Assembly (NCBI RefSeq): GCF_018613155.1
Contig: NZ_JAGGQU010000011.1
Location: 31,224 to 95,223 of the forward strand
Direction of reading: 5' to 3'
Source of the DNA: Bacillus sp. ISL-55
GTDB taxonomy: Bacteria; Bacillota; Bacilli; Bacillales; Cytobacillaceae
DNA length: 64,000 nt
In this document: positions 50,503 through 59,767 of the stretch, one piece after another
Layout: each line of letters begins with the position of its first letter
How positions within the stretch are numbered: the stretch's first letter is position 1
Made by a program: the position numbers and the translations under genes
Notes under the pieces: model-generated
Database searches by the model: none
Seen by the model: the letters and a program-made list of their open reading frames with translations, nothing else
What the model was told of the DNA's origin: nothing

Positions 50503-51651
50503 TCACTTTTTATACTGATCCACCAGATGTAAAACCTGTTGAATTACATACTCCGTCTGCTTCTCAGTCATCCCTGGAAATAGCGGAAGCGAGATGACTC
50601 CTTCGTATGCCTTCAATGTGTGGTGATAGTCGGTAATCTTGTAACCTAATTTCTTATAAAACGGATGGATTGGAATCGGGATAAAATGCACACTGGTGCC
50701 AATTCCCGCTTCCTTTAGCTTCTCTATGAATTCATCCCGGCCTATTTTGAGGGTGTCTCCCTTCAATCGGATAGGATACAGATGCCAAGCGTGCCGATGC
50801 TTCGGATCATCATGCGGCACCTGAAGCTGCTCGACCTTTGAAAAAAAAGTCTGGTATTGATCAGCTACCTTTTTCCTCAAAGTCTGCATTTCTTCTAATT
50901 TACCAAGCTGGACAATACCGAGAGATGCCTGAATATCTGTCATATTGTATTTGTATCCCGGACTTTCAATCTCGTAAAACCACGTTCCTTTATCAGAATA
51001 GCGATTCCAGGCATTTTTGCTCATTCCATGAAGGCTAAGGACTTGGAGTTCATTCATTAGCTCCTCATCATCTGAGGTAATCATACCGCCCTCACCTGTG
51101 CATAAATTCTTCGTCGCATAAAAGCTGAAACAGGTTATATCGCCTATGCTTCCGACTAAACGATCATGATATTTTGTATAGACCGCATGGGCAGCATCCT
51201 CGATCACCTTCACATTATGGCGCCTCGCAATGTCCATGATTCTATCCATTTTACAAGGATACCCCGCAAAATGGACCGGTATGATTGCTTTTGTTTTCGG
51301 AGTTATCGCTTTTTCAATTTCCTCGGGATCAATGTTCATCGTCAGGGGATCAATGTCTACCAATACGGGCTCTGCTCCACAATGGAGAATCGTATTCACT
51401 GTTGCCGCAAAAGTATAAGGCGTGGTGATGACCTGGTCTCCTTCGCCAATGCCAAGTACCTTTTGGGCAAGGTGCAGCCCTGCTGTACAGGAGTTCAGGC
51501 CGAGAGCATATTTGCTGCCTACGTAACGAGCAAACTTGCCCTCGAAATCCTTTGTCCTCTGGCCCTTTGTCAGCCAATTTGACTGAATTGCCGAGGAGAC
51601 CTCATCTATTTCTTCCTGGCCAATATATGGGGTATAAAAGGGAACTTTCAC
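50503..51651 (-). CDS. DegT/DnrJ/EryC1-family sugar aminotransferase
   Basis: A 382-residue PLP enzyme. The Lys that forms the Schiff base lies in FSFYATKNLCTGEGG, and VIEDAAHAVYTKYHDRLVGSIGD contains the Asp/His region. GTG 51651 is chosen because AGGAGG lies 6 bases upstream; the frame opens further upstream (51750) inside the CapD gene's end. With the CapD-like 4,6-dehydratase it should make a 4-amino-4,6-dideoxy sugar. It ends 14 bases before the sugar transferase start. Confidence 0.92.
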   Translation of the reverse strand: MKVPFYTPYIGQEEIDEVSSAIQSNWLTKGQRTKDFEGKFARYVGSKYALGLNSCTAGLHLAQKVLGIGEGDQVITTPYTFAATVNTILHCGAEPVLVDIDPLTMNIDPEEIEKAITPKTKAIIPVHFAGYPCKMDRIMDIARRHNVKVIEDAAHAVYTKYHDRLVGSIGDITCFSFYATKNLCTGEGGMITSDDEELMNELQVLSLHGMSKNAWNRYSDKGTWFYEIESPGYKYNMTDIQASLGIVQLGKLEEMQTLRKKVADQYQTFFSKVEQLQVPHDDPKHRHAWHLYPIRLKGDTLKIGRDEFIEKLKEAGIGTSVHFIPIPIHPFYKKLGYKITDYHHTLKAYEGVISLPLFPGMTEKQTEYVIQQVLHLVDQYKK

Positions 51652-51721
51652 AACAAGCCTCCTTTCTCTGGTTGTAAGTGGTGTAATGGCAGGAAATTTA
51701 CTGTGGAATAGGGTGCGGGTG

Positions 51722-53560
51722 TTATTTGTTTGGTTGATAGGTTGGAACAATCGATTTAAGAACTGGCAACAGAAGATTTGAATCCTCTATTTCCTGTTCT
51801 GCCAGATCTTCGAGCTTCTTCAATTTGCTAAAAAAATCAGGATCGCAGACCGAGACATTTTTTGCCCTGAATATTAAATGGTGCTCTGTATCCTGTATCT
51901 CTTCTTCAGCTGTCAGTAATTCTTCATATAATTTTTCCCCTGGGCGGATTCCGGTGTACTTCAACTCAATATCGATTCCCGGCTCGAGTCCGGACAGGGA
52001 GATCAATGTTTCGGCCAAATGCTTAATTTTAACTGGCTCTCCCATATCGAGGAGGAAAAGCTCTCCTCCCTTCACAAAGGCACCGGCCTGGATGACGAGC
52101 TGGACTGCTTCAGGGATGGTCATGAAATACCTGACCATGTCCGGATGTGTCAGCGTGACAGGACCACCTTCCCGGATTTGTTTTTTGAATAATGGCACCA
52201 CGCTGCCACGGCTTCCTAATACATTCCCAAATCGCACAATACAAAAATTTGTATGGCTTTTTTCATCCATTGCCTGAATGACCATTTCAGCCGTTCTTTT
52301 CGTAGCTCCCATGATACTCGTCGGCCTTACCGCTTTGTCTGTTGAAATCTGTACAAACCGTTCAGTTCCGGCGGCGTCTGCTGCTTCCGCTAAATTCCTT
52401 GTACCTAGAACATTATTCTTGATCGCTTCAAGCGGATTATCTTCCATAATTGGAACATGTTTATGCGCGGCCGCATGGAAGACAATTTGTGGTTTATATT
52501 TTCTGAAGATGCTGTTCACTCTTTTTCTATCCTGGATATCGCCAATCAGCCCAGTTAGAACGAGATCGGGATTCTTCTTCACCAGTTCACTCTTAATTTG
52601 GTAAATGCTATTTTCTCCGTGTCCTAGCATAATTAATTCCTTCACTTTGAACCTAGTAAGCTGGCGGCATAACTCCGACCCGATCGAGCCGCCTGCACCT
52701 GTGACCAGTACCGTCTTCGATTCAAGGTATTCAGAAATTCCTTGCAGATCTAGAATACTGGGATCCCTGCCCAGCAGATCCTCTACCTCTACATCCCTGA
52801 TCCTGTTAACGGATACTTTTCCGTCAATAATATCGCTGACACGAGGCAGGATTTTCACATTGCATTTTGTCTTTTTGCAGATGTTCACGACCTCTGCTAT
52901 TTCCCTCTTGGAAGCAGAAGGCATCGCGATGACGATCGTATGCACTTGGTATCGCTCAGCAGCTAGAGGGATCTCTTCCCTGCCACCCACAATCGGAATA
53001 CCAAAAATCCTCATACTCTGCTTCGAGGAATTGTCATCAATCATTGCTACCGGCAGCAACGTTTTCCGATAGTTTTTAAGCTCTTTTGCAACGAGCATCC
53101 CCGCATCACCGGCTCCAACAATCAGTGCCCTTTCCCTTTCCTGGCTAATGGGGTATCTCGACTCCTGTCTATATCTGAAAATAAACCTGGATGTAAAAAT
53201 ACCAGTCAAGATAAATAACCAGAAGAGCAAGTAAATTGCAGGAGAGATATGGCGTACTACCTGAAGACTTTCAAGGAGGAACTGGACTAAAAAAGAGATA
53301 ATTACCGCAAGAGAAACAGCCTTAAAAACAAGCATCGCTTCGATAATGCTGGCATACTTCCACAGCCTGTGATAAACCTTATACAAAACAAAGGCTAGCA
53401 GGCACACCGGAAGAACGATCATCAAGCTTTGAAACATACTAAACCCATCTAAATGAGTCGTGTTCCCTTCCATTAATATATAAAAGCTCATCACTACGGA
53501 AAGGGAAATAATGACCATGTCACTTATCATAAACATCAAACGGTTTCTTCGTTTACGCAT
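51722..53560 (-). CDS. CapD/FlaA1-family UDP-sugar 4,6-dehydratase
   Basis: A 612-residue protein. Four N-terminal helices (about 10-125) and a CoA-binding-like Rossmann domain precede the dehydratase domain. That domain has the NAD motif VTGAGGSIGSELCRQL near residue 287. Catalysis maps to QISTDKAVRPTSIMGATKR. It converts a UDP-N-acetyl sugar to the 4-keto-6-deoxy form, the substrate of the neighbouring aminotransferase. It heads the three-gene minus-strand operon. Confidence 0.93.
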   Translation of the reverse strand: MRKRRNRLMFMISDMVIISLSVVMSFYILMEGNTTHLDGFSMFQSLMIVLPVCLLAFVLYKVYHRLWKYASIIEAMLVFKAVSLAVIISFLVQFLLESLQVVRHISPAIYLLFWLFILTGIFTSRFIFRYRQESRYPISQERERALIVGAGDAGMLVAKELKNYRKTLLPVAMIDDNSSKQSMRIFGIPIVGGREEIPLAAERYQVHTIVIAMPSASKREIAEVVNICKKTKCNVKILPRVSDIIDGKVSVNRIRDVEVEDLLGRDPSILDLQGISEYLESKTVLVTGAGGSIGSELCRQLTRFKVKELIMLGHGENSIYQIKSELVKKNPDLVLTGLIGDIQDRKRVNSIFRKYKPQIVFHAAAHKHVPIMEDNPLEAIKNNVLGTRNLAEAADAAGTERFVQISTDKAVRPTSIMGATKRTAEMVIQAMDEKSHTNFCIVRFGNVLGSRGSVVPLFKKQIREGGPVTLTHPDMVRYFMTIPEAVQLVIQAGAFVKGGELFLLDMGEPVKIKHLAETLISLSGLEPGIDIELKYTGIRPGEKLYEELLTAEEEIQDTEHHLIFRAKNVSVCDPDFFSKLKKLEDLAEQEIEDSNLLLPVLKSIVPTYQPNK

Positions 53561-53971
53561 CTTTTTACCCTCTTCTATAAAATCATTTTTCCTACCCCTC
53601 CTACAATTTACCGTTCACTTCCTTTTTTTAGGGAGTATCTTCCTATACACATTAAGATATTGACCTATGCGCCCATTTGCTACTGTAATCTGATAATTAA
53701 TTGATTTATTTCGGTTCTTTTCTTTGATAACCCAACGGGACTCCTAACCTACAATCCATCGACGAAATGAATCCCAAGGCAATCTATTCAATCCCCGTAT
53801 GTGAATCCTTCTGCTTATAGCAACTCTGTCTTGCAGTAGTTAAACCATGCATGTAAGCTGGCTGTTCAAAGGTTTCCGGGGTTATTTCAGAGTTTTTATC
53901 TATAAAAAAACCTTCCCTACTCAGGAGACCACTGAAAAAGTCTTAACAAGGATAGTTTTGTTAAATTGGCC

Positions 53972-54104
53972 GGTTGATTTCCACTCCAGGATGCTTCGCT
54001 TTCCGCGGGGCGTGCGGTGAGCCTCCTCAGCGCTAAAGCGCCTGCGGGGTCTCACCTGTCCCGCTGATCCCGCAGGAGTCTCGCACCTTCCGTTCCAATC
54101 AACC
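53972..54104. repeat. 133-bp GC-rich repeat with terminal GGTTGATT
   Basis: Bounded by GGTTGATT and AATCAACC, an 8-bp inverted repeat. The interior (CTTTCCGCGGGGC, GCGCTAAAGCGCC, CCCGCAGGAGTCTCGCACC) can form several hairpins. I recall near-identical elements dispersed in many Bacillaceae genomes. It is nested in the MITE-like element. Confidence 0.75.
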
Positions 54105-54138
54105 TAGTGCTGTAAATCTGTAACATTAACCAAACTAC

Positions 54139-54184
54139 TAAAAAAGCCGAGTCCCTGATTTTTTAAGGGACTCGGCTTTTTTTG
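54139..54184. terminator. strong bidirectional terminator
   Basis: AAAAAGCCGAGTCCCT and AGGGACTCGGCTTTTT form a perfect stem of more than 15 bp with T runs on both strands. It lies after the end of the two-component operon on the minus strand. Confidence 0.85.
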
Positions 54185-54260
54185 TTTAGGTTTCAAGAAA
54201 ATCAAAAAAATCAGCAGATTTTCAGTGGCCTCCTACACAGGGAAGGCATTCAATACAATA

Positions 54261-55670
54261 TCAATTTGATTCTTCATTTTTCTCCCACACAAGAGAAAAT
54301 GTCGTTCCATTAGGATTACTTTCTTTTAAAATCAGCCTTGCCCCCAGGGACCGGGCAAGCATTTTGCTGAAAGGCAGTCCAAGTCCAAGGCCTCTTACCT
54401 TGAGTTTTTTCTTCTCACCCCGGAAGAAACGTTCAAACACCAGTGCCTGCTCTTCTTCTGGAATCCCTGAGCCTGTATCCTTCACATCAATTCTGTCCTC
54501 TGAAAGAATGAGGGATAGCGTACCGCCATGGCCGATCGCCTGATAGGAGTTATTCAATAGGTTTATAAGGATTTGCTGCAATCGTAATGGATCAGTCATG
54601 GCATGTATCGTGTCGTCAGGTGTGATGACCTTTAAATCAATGGGTTCATTTTGCGTAACCTGCCACTGTCTCCCGATATCCTCAACGAGTTTGTTCATAT
54701 CACAATTCTCTGTACGGATCGTGAAGGCACCAGCAGCAAGTGAATTGAATTCCAGCAGGTCAGAAATCATGGTTTGCAATCTCTGAATCTCTTTTAAGGT
54801 GATGTCCAGGAATTCCTGGCGCTCCTCGCCTGTTACGATTCCGTCCCGAATAGCCTGAACGAGGCCGCTGATCGAGGTCACAGGCGTTTTCAAATCATGT
54901 GTCACTCCAGCCAGCAGCTCGGCACGCATTTGTTCCAGCTGAGTCAAACGGCTGGTCATTTCTTTAAAAGAAGTAACGAGTTCGTATATTTCAAGTTCCT
55001 TTTGACTCGAATCCAGCTTGATGTCATAGTCACCTTCACGCACCTGGGCAGCTGCCCGCGCTACATTCTGGATTGGTTTAAGGATTCTTTTGGTGAGAAG
55101 ATAAATAACGACCCAGCCAAGCAAGCCAAGCCCCAGCAGTAAAATGAATAACAAACGGTATTCCTGGTCGATGTTAGTCAATTCACCAGCATTCTGCATC
55201 ACAACTACCCAGCCGGCTTGAATACCATCGATGGTGATTGGCGCCTTAACAGCGTATATGTCTGTTCCATTTTCTGTAATCCTTTGAATACTGTCATCAC
55301 TTGTAATGATCTCCGCCGAAATGTTTCTTGAAAGGCGCCGAGGGCCTCCCCCGCCGTGCATTGGTCCTGTATTCAGGACGTTCCCTTCCATATCAGTAAT
55401 GAAAAGCAGTGGTTGACTTTCCATTTCGAAAAATCTAGTCGGGTCTCCCATCCTCTTGTCAAAACCACCGAAATCATCGGCCTGCGCGACCCGGTCGGCC
55501 GTTTCAACCGCCATATACTCCATTAACTTCAGTCGGTTTTCCAGCGTCGTTTCCTTGATCCACCACACCGATCCCGCACCGAGTAACAGAAGCCCGACAA
55601 CCAGGGTTAGAAGATATCTGGTTGTCCAATATCTCAACAATGTCACGTGCTTTTTATTTATCGTAAACAC
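54261..55670 (-). CDS. membrane sensor histidine kinase
   Basis: A 469-residue OmpR-partner kinase. Helices at about 15-35 and 170-190 enclose a sensor domain with MGDPTRFFEMESQPLLFITDMEGNVLNTGP. HAMP follows (about 190-245), then HisKA with the phosphorylated His in LLAGVTHDLKTPVTS, and HATPase_c (about 350-465). The start overlaps the regulator gene's end by 17 bases. The signal is unknown; the adjacent secreted repeat protein is a candidate target. Confidence 0.94.
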   Translation of the reverse strand: MFTINKKHVTLLRYWTTRYLLTLVVGLLLLGAGSVWWIKETTLENRLKLMEYMAVETADRVAQADDFGGFDKRMGDPTRFFEMESQPLLFITDMEGNVLNTGPMHGGGGPRRLSRNISAEIITSDDSIQRITENGTDIYAVKAPITIDGIQAGWVVVMQNAGELTNIDQEYRLLFILLLGLGLLGWVVIYLLTKRILKPIQNVARAAAQVREGDYDIKLDSSQKELEIYELVTSFKEMTSRLTQLEQMRAELLAGVTHDLKTPVTSISGLVQAIRDGIVTGEERQEFLDITLKEIQRLQTMISDLLEFNSLAAGAFTIRTENCDMNKLVEDIGRQWQVTQNEPIDLKVITPDDTIHAMTDPLRLQQILINLLNNSYQAIGHGGTLSLILSEDRIDVKDTGSGIPEEEQALVFERFFRGEKKKLKVRGLGLGLPFSKMLARSLGARLILKESNPNGTTFSLVWEKNEESN

Positions 55671-56343
55671 TGAACTGATACCCCAATCCTCTTAATGTCG
55701 TGATCTCTCCCTGTGACGCTGGCCACTTCGCCAGGGATTGGCGGATTCTTTTTATCGATAAGTCCACTGCACGGTCACTTCCGTCATAATCCATTCCCCA
55801 TACACTTTCAATCAAGTCTTCTCGGGTAAATGTCCGATTTGGCCTTTCCGCTAAATAAATCAGCAAACTCAGGTCTTTGGGAGTTAAGACGACTTTCTCG
55901 CCACCGACCGTGACAGCATGGGAATCCATATTGATTTTCAGACTGCCGAACTGTTTCATGTTTTCCGTTTCGAGAACTTGGGAAGAACGGCGAAGTACGG
56001 CATTTACCCTGGCAACCACTTCTTCGCCAATAAAAGGCTTGGAAATATAATCGTCCGCTCCTTGGTTCAGCCCTTTCAAACGATAATCAATGTCCCCAAG
56101 GGCAGTCAGCATGATGACCGGACACGGGCTGATTTGACGGATCTCTTTTAGAACTTCCCAGCCGTCCATTTCCGGAAGCATCACATCCAGCAGAACAAGA
56201 TTCGGCCTGTACTCAGTAAATAATTTCAGCCCTTGGCGACCATCGAAAGCCTGCACAACCTCATAGCCTTCATGTTTCAGGTAAACTGCCAGCACTCTTG
56301 AGATCGTTTGTTCATCTTCTACGATTAAAATGGTCTTCATCAT
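55654..56343 (-). CDS. OmpR-family response regulator
   Basis: About 229 residues. The receiver domain (1-118) has phosphoacceptor Asp in LVLLDVMLPEMDG and Lys in DDYISKPF. The winged-helix DNA-binding domain covers 130-228 (VVLTPKDLSLLIYLAERPNRTFTREDLIESVWGMDYDGSDRAVDLSIKRIRQSL). ATG 56343 follows GGGAG; the frame also opens at 56355. It pairs with the overlapping kinase gene. Confidence 0.94.
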   Translation of the reverse strand: MMKTILIVEDEQTISRVLAVYLKHEGYEVVQAFDGRQGLKLFTEYRPNLVLLDVMLPEMDGWEVLKEIRQISPCPVIMLTALGDIDYRLKGLNQGADDYISKPFIGEEVVARVNAVLRRSSQVLETENMKQFGSLKINMDSHAVTVGGEKVVLTPKDLSLLIYLAERPNRTFTREDLIESVWGMDYDGSDRAVDLSIKRIRQSLAKWPASQGEITTLRGLGYQFSVYDK

Positions 56344-56420
56344 CGCGTCTCCCATCCTACTAGAAAGCTTTCACTCTGGAGCCCGTCATTCCGATTCATT
56401 TTCTACTCCTTATTTTACAA

Positions 56421-56450
56421 GAAAAATCCCCCGCTAGATACCGGGGGATT
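56421..56450 (-). terminator. terminator of the repeat-protein gene
   Basis: AATCCCCCGG and CGGGGGATT pair around a short loop. On the minus strand TTTCTTG follows. It separates the repeat-protein gene from the two-component operon. Confidence 0.75.
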
Positions 56451-56467
56451 ATGACGATATTTTTAAG

Positions 56468-57538
56468 TTAAAACCTGTTTCCTCCACCATTCTGGTGCAT
56501 GCCGCCACGGCCGCCTTCCCTGCCGAAACCTTGTCCCATTCCACCTTTGCCACTGCCATGTCCAAAACCACTGCCTTTTCCAAAGCCTTCACCATTTCCA
56601 AAGCCGTTGCCCTTTCCAAAACCTCCGCCATGGCCAAAGCCCATTCCATGGCGTCCGAATCCATCTTCAAACAGCTCGTCAAGCTTGTCAGCGTCTTTGT
56701 CCCGGATCTCGGCCATTAGTTCGCGAGTATCTTTATCTGCAGTGGATATTCCAAGTTCCTTCGCCAGGTTCACGACTTTCTTTTCCTGTACTTCCTGCGC
56801 GATTTCACCGATTGTTTTCCCGTCAATCGTGATGTTCAGCTCTTTTGCATCTGCCTTTACTTTAGCGGTCTGGACCTCCTGCATGATTTCACGGATATCC
56901 TTGCCCTCTACTGTAATTCCATATTTCTTGGCCTCTTGGTTCATATAAGCAGTATGAACTTCCTGCTGCAGTGTCTGCAGATCCTTACCCTCAGTGGAGA
57001 CACCGAGCTCCTTGGCTTTTTTATTCAAGTTCGCTGTACGTATTTCCTCCATTAGAGTCTGTGCATCCTTGTTATCTGTCGAGACGCCGAGTTCTTTCGC
57101 CTTATCCTTAAGGTTCTCTAAACGGATCGCATCATGAAGTGCTGCTGCATCCTTCCCATCGGTTGAGATGCCCAAATCCTTCGCTCTTTCCTTAAGGTGT
57201 GCCAGTTGAACTTCCTCAGCCAGCGTTGCGGCATCCTTGCCATCTGTCTTGATTCCAAGTTCTTTTGCTTGATTTTTAAGTGTGGCTTCGCGAATTTCAC
57301 CCATCAAGGTTTGAGCGTCTTTTCCTGATGTACTGATTCCGAGTTCTTTTGCCTTTTCGATCAGTGCCTCTGAATTGCCTCCGTAATATCCCTTATGACC
57401 AAACCCTTTACCGAAAAAACTTTTAACTGTGGCTGCTGTGCCTGTCGTACTGTCGTCATTCGCCAGAGAAGTAGTTGCATACCCTCCAATCAATAGCGCT
57501 CCTGCAATCGTGAATCCAATGACTGATTTCTTTTTCAT
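56468..57538 (-). CDS. secreted protein of eight 28-residue repeats with Gly-rich tail
   Basis: About 356 residues from ATG 57538 (AGGAGG 9 bases upstream). A signal peptide (MKKKSVIGFTIAGALLIGGYATTSLA) precedes eight tandem 28-residue repeats. The unit is close to AKELGISTDGKDAQTLMEEI plus about eight more residues, probably a pair of helices around a GKD turn. The last 80 residues are rich in Gly, Phe, His and Lys (GFGHGGGFGKGNGF). Similar repeats occur in uncharacterised Bacillus secreted proteins. It lies just upstream of, and in the same direction as, the two-component genes. Function unknown; a surface or cell-wall role is inferred. Confidence 0.8.
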   Translation of the reverse strand: MKKKSVIGFTIAGALLIGGYATTSLANDDSTTGTAATVKSFFGKGFGHKGYYGGNSEALIEKAKELGISTSGKDAQTLMGEIREATLKNQAKELGIKTDGKDAATLAEEVQLAHLKERAKDLGISTDGKDAAALHDAIRLENLKDKAKELGVSTDNKDAQTLMEEIRTANLNKKAKELGVSTEGKDLQTLQQEVHTAYMNQEAKKYGITVEGKDIREIMQEVQTAKVKADAKELNITIDGKTIGEIAQEVQEKKVVNLAKELGISTADKDTRELMAEIRDKDADKLDELFEDGFGRHGMGFGHGGGFGKGNGFGNGEGFGKGSGFGHGSGKGGMGQGFGREGGRGGMHQNGGGNRF

Positions 57539-57766
57539 ATCTGACATCCTCCTGCAAACTCTTTTTATTTTCCAGGTTCAAGATGGACATGAACCTTATA
57601 CTCATAATTTACTCTTTGAATATGTCAGCAAAATGTCAGAAGGAGTTTTTCAAAAAAATATTTTTTTTAGAAAATAAAGACTGCATCAAGGAGTTTTCAT
57701 TGCACAACTAAGTTTAATATGTCAGGAAAACGTCAAATCAGGGAACGGTCAAGCCGCCCCCTGCTA

Positions 57767-58360
57767 TCATTGCAAATTCACCTTGATTGTCTTATCGGAC
57801 CAGAAGCTGGGGGTATATTGTAGCTGCAGGCCTGAATCACCAGCTGGTTGTTCAAAGGCAATTGTGCCCGATACTTTTCCACCTGGTGCCAGTTCTCCAG
57901 ATTGAAGTGCGGTATTTGTATCAATAGTCGTGAAAGCCTGGTCGACGATTTGTCCCTGGCTGTTCGCCATCTTGAAATCAAAAGGATTATACGAGATATT
58001 TTCATCGCCTGCATTTTCAATCTCGACTGTTACGACGACATACTCATGTCCGTCCTTTGGCTTGTCAAAGTCACTTCCAGCTGACTTGTCAACTTTTGTG
58101 ACAGTCAGGACATTGCCGTCTAATTGAACTTTCTCTCCAACTGCGAATTCTTCCATAACTGGTGGCGCCTTTTCTTCTTCTTTTGCCGAAGCAGATGTTT
58201 CTTCAGCTTTTTCCTCATTTTCTGCTGATGCTGAGGAGGTATCCGCAGCTTCATCTACCTTTGTCGCTGTTTCCTCTTCTCCACCGCCACCTGCTAAAGC
58301 AAAGACTATAATAACTGCAATCAACCAGAACCACCATTTTTTAAAGATTTTCATCATCAT
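57767..58360 (-). CDS. DUF4352-domain membrane-anchored protein
   Basis: A 197-residue protein. An N-terminal helix (FKKWWFWLIAVIIVFALAGGGG) is followed by an acidic Ser/Ala/Glu linker (about 30-70). A DUF4352/telokin-like beta-sandwich (about 75-197) has DGHEYVVVTVEIENAGDENISYNPFDFKMANSQG. It is probably anchored outside the membrane. The start overlaps the VWA gene's 3' end by 20 bases, implying co-expression. Confidence 0.85.
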   Translation of the reverse strand: MMMKIFKKWWFWLIAVIIVFALAGGGGEEETATKVDEAADTSSASAENEEKAEETSASAKEEEKAPPVMEEFAVGEKVQLDGNVLTVTKVDKSAGSDFDKPKDGHEYVVVTVEIENAGDENISYNPFDFKMANSQGQIVDQAFTTIDTNTALQSGELAPGGKVSGTIAFEQPAGDSGLQLQYTPSFWSDKTIKVNLQ

Positions 58361-58949
58361 ATACTCCCTTCATTCTTTTTTCCATAATGGATTCTGAAAC
58401 CATCTCATACATGTTTTCAATGCCTTTTTCTGAGGCTTCGAATTTAAAGGAGTTCTCAACATTGATTCCGAGGCTGCCGGCTTCCCTGACGACGTCGATA
58501 TTAGCCCCCATGAAGATGAATTCCCAGTTGTACCTTTCCTGCTGGTGCTGAATCAATTCCTTCACTTTTCCATATGTGAATTCACTGCTCGCATTCTCCA
58601 TGCCATCCGTCGTGATGACGAAGATCACCTTGCCTGGCCTGCGGTCTTCGTTTGTTTTTGCCAGACGGTAGCCAACATCTAGGATGGTCTTTCCCACGGC
58701 ATCCAAAAGCGCAGTCGTCCCGCGGACATAGTACTCATCTTCTGTCAGCTTTGCCTCCCTTGCATCAATGCCGTTCCAGAGCACTTCATATTCATCATCA
58801 AAAACCACCGTTGTCAGGATCGTTTCGCCTGCCAGTTCGGACTGTTTTTTCACGAAAGCATTGAAACCGCCCACCGTGTCGCTTTCAAGTCCTGCCATTG
58901 AACCGCTCCGGTCGAGCAAAAAAATGATTTCCGTTAAATTGTTATTCAT
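58341..58949 (-). CDS. VWA-domain protein
   Basis: About 202 residues forming a single von Willebrand A domain. The MIDAS motif DRSGSM is near residue 12, with the distal Thr (RGTTALLDAVG) and Asp (TTDGMENASSEFTYG). There is no signal peptide, so it is cytoplasmic. ATG 58949 has AGGAGG 9 bases upstream. Its partner is unknown; the next gene (DUF4352) overlaps, and an unusual helix-turn-helix gene is divergent. Confidence 0.88.
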   Translation of the reverse strand: MNNNLTEIIFLLDRSGSMAGLESDTVGGFNAFVKKQSELAGETILTTVVFDDEYEVLWNGIDAREAKLTEDEYYVRGTTALLDAVGKTILDVGYRLAKTNEDRRPGKVIFVITTDGMENASSEFTYGKVKELIQHQQERYNWEFIFMGANIDVVREAGSLGINVENSFKFEASEKGIENMYEMVSESIMEKRMKGVYDDENL

Positions 58950-59045
58950 CACTATCATCCTCCTAAGCTGAATCTGATATAATCATATCTAGATTCATCC
59001 ATATATTGGTCGCCTGTTAAGCGACATTTTAAGGAGGCTGGCCAC

Positions 59046-59543
59046 ATGCTGGATAAAAAGATATTGGCAGAGTTACAGGAGTATATCGATCAGAATCTGA
59101 CGATCATCCTTTATGAAAAGTCCGCACAAATTGAGGATCTTGTCCTGGAGAGTATTTCTCCTTTAGAAATCGAAACGTTCATAGCGCAGAAACGGAAGCC
59201 GACATTGCAGAAAGTGCTGTTTGATTTTATCGATAAAAAGGGTACCGCTTCCGACGCTGATATTTATAAAAAAGCCGGAATTGACCGGAGGCATTTTTCC
59301 AAAATACGCTCCAACCCTGAGTACAGGCCAAGCAAGAATACGGTCATTGCACTCGCGCTTGCGCTTGAATTGAACAAAAAAGAAACCGACAAGCTGTTAA
59401 GCTCTGCCGGCTACTCTTTGTCAGACAGCGAAACATCTGACCTCGTGATTCAGTTTTGCATTGAAAGAAAGGTCTATGAAATCCATCAGGTCAATTATGC
59501 ATTGGATTATTTCAGCCAAAAGCCATTGGGCGGAGTCTTATAA
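59046..59543 (+). CDS. XRE-like helix-turn-helix protein, divergent from VWA gene
   Basis: A 165-residue protein. The central part is helix-turn-helix-like (GTASDADIYKKAGIDRRHFSKIRSNPEYRPSKNTVIALALALELNKKETDKLLSSAGYSLSDS), the pattern of an XRE DNA-binding domain placed at about residues 70-130. The N-terminal 65 residues have no recognised motif. AAGGAGG precedes the ATG. Its divergent arrangement suggests control of the VWA-DUF4352 operon (inference). Confidence 0.75.
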   Translation: MLDKKILAELQEYIDQNLTIILYEKSAQIEDLVLESISPLEIETFIAQKRKPTLQKVLFDFIDKKGTASDADIYKKAGIDRRHFSKIRSNPEYRPSKNTVIALALALELNKKETDKLLSSAGYSLSDSETSDLVIQFCIERKVYEIHQVNYALDYFSQKPLGGVL

Positions 59544-59545
59544 AA

Positions 59546-59577
59546 ACAGCCTGGAGGAAATTGAACCTCCAGGCTGT
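59546..59577. terminator. bidirectional terminator
   Basis: ACAGCCTGGAGG and CCTCCAGGCTGT form a perfect 12-bp stem between two convergent genes, with GTTTG on the plus strand and TTTTTA on the minus strand. Confidence 0.85.
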
Positions 59578-59584
59578 GTTTGTT

Positions 59585-59767
59585 TTAATGTATGCTAGTG
59601 CCGCGCTCAAAATGGTTCATGCAAGTCAGCTCGATAATATAATCGTAGTTTGCAATGGCTCTCTGAAGTTCGGTTTTTTCATCTATAGACAGGTTTGGAT
59701 TCTGCATTTTATTTACCAGTTGCATCTGCAATGCTTCTAATTGTGATTTGACTTCTTGATAGTTCAT
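59585..59767 (-). CDS. small protein, unknown function
   Basis: A 60-residue helical protein, MNYQEVKSQLEALQMQLVNKMQN..., ending CMNHFERGTSIH. AAAGGG precedes ATG 59767; the frame opens at 59812 without a good site. It has a predicted helical hairpin (residues 1-22 and 28-50) and no signal. The size and helical hairpin recall Spo0E-like proteins, but the typical motif is absent. The following gap (59768-60090) holds only an AT-rich promoter region for dbpA. Confidence 0.6.
   Translation of the reverse strand: MNYQEVKSQLEALQMQLVNKMQNPNLSIDEKTELQRAIANYDYIIELTCMNHFERGTSIH

Larger units (their letters stand above)
53911..54246. mobile_element. MITE-like non-coding element with 28-30 bp inverted ends
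   Basis: Left end CCTTCCCT...AGGAG-CCACTGAAAA (53911-53940) and right end (54219-54246) are imperfect inverted repeats. The ends, with CACTGAAAAAGTC, recall IS1182-type insertion sequences (from memory). No transposase frame lies between them; the interior holds a GC-rich repeat and a strong terminator. No clear target duplication is seen. It lies in a 700-base gap; the part before 53911 shows nothing I can support. Confidence 0.6.

Noticed and set aside
56495..56948. Plus-strand ORFs of 74 and 149 codons opposite the repeat protein
   Set aside because: Pro- and Ser-rich translations mirror the Gly-rich and helical repeats of the real gene, which has a signal peptide and a ribosome site.
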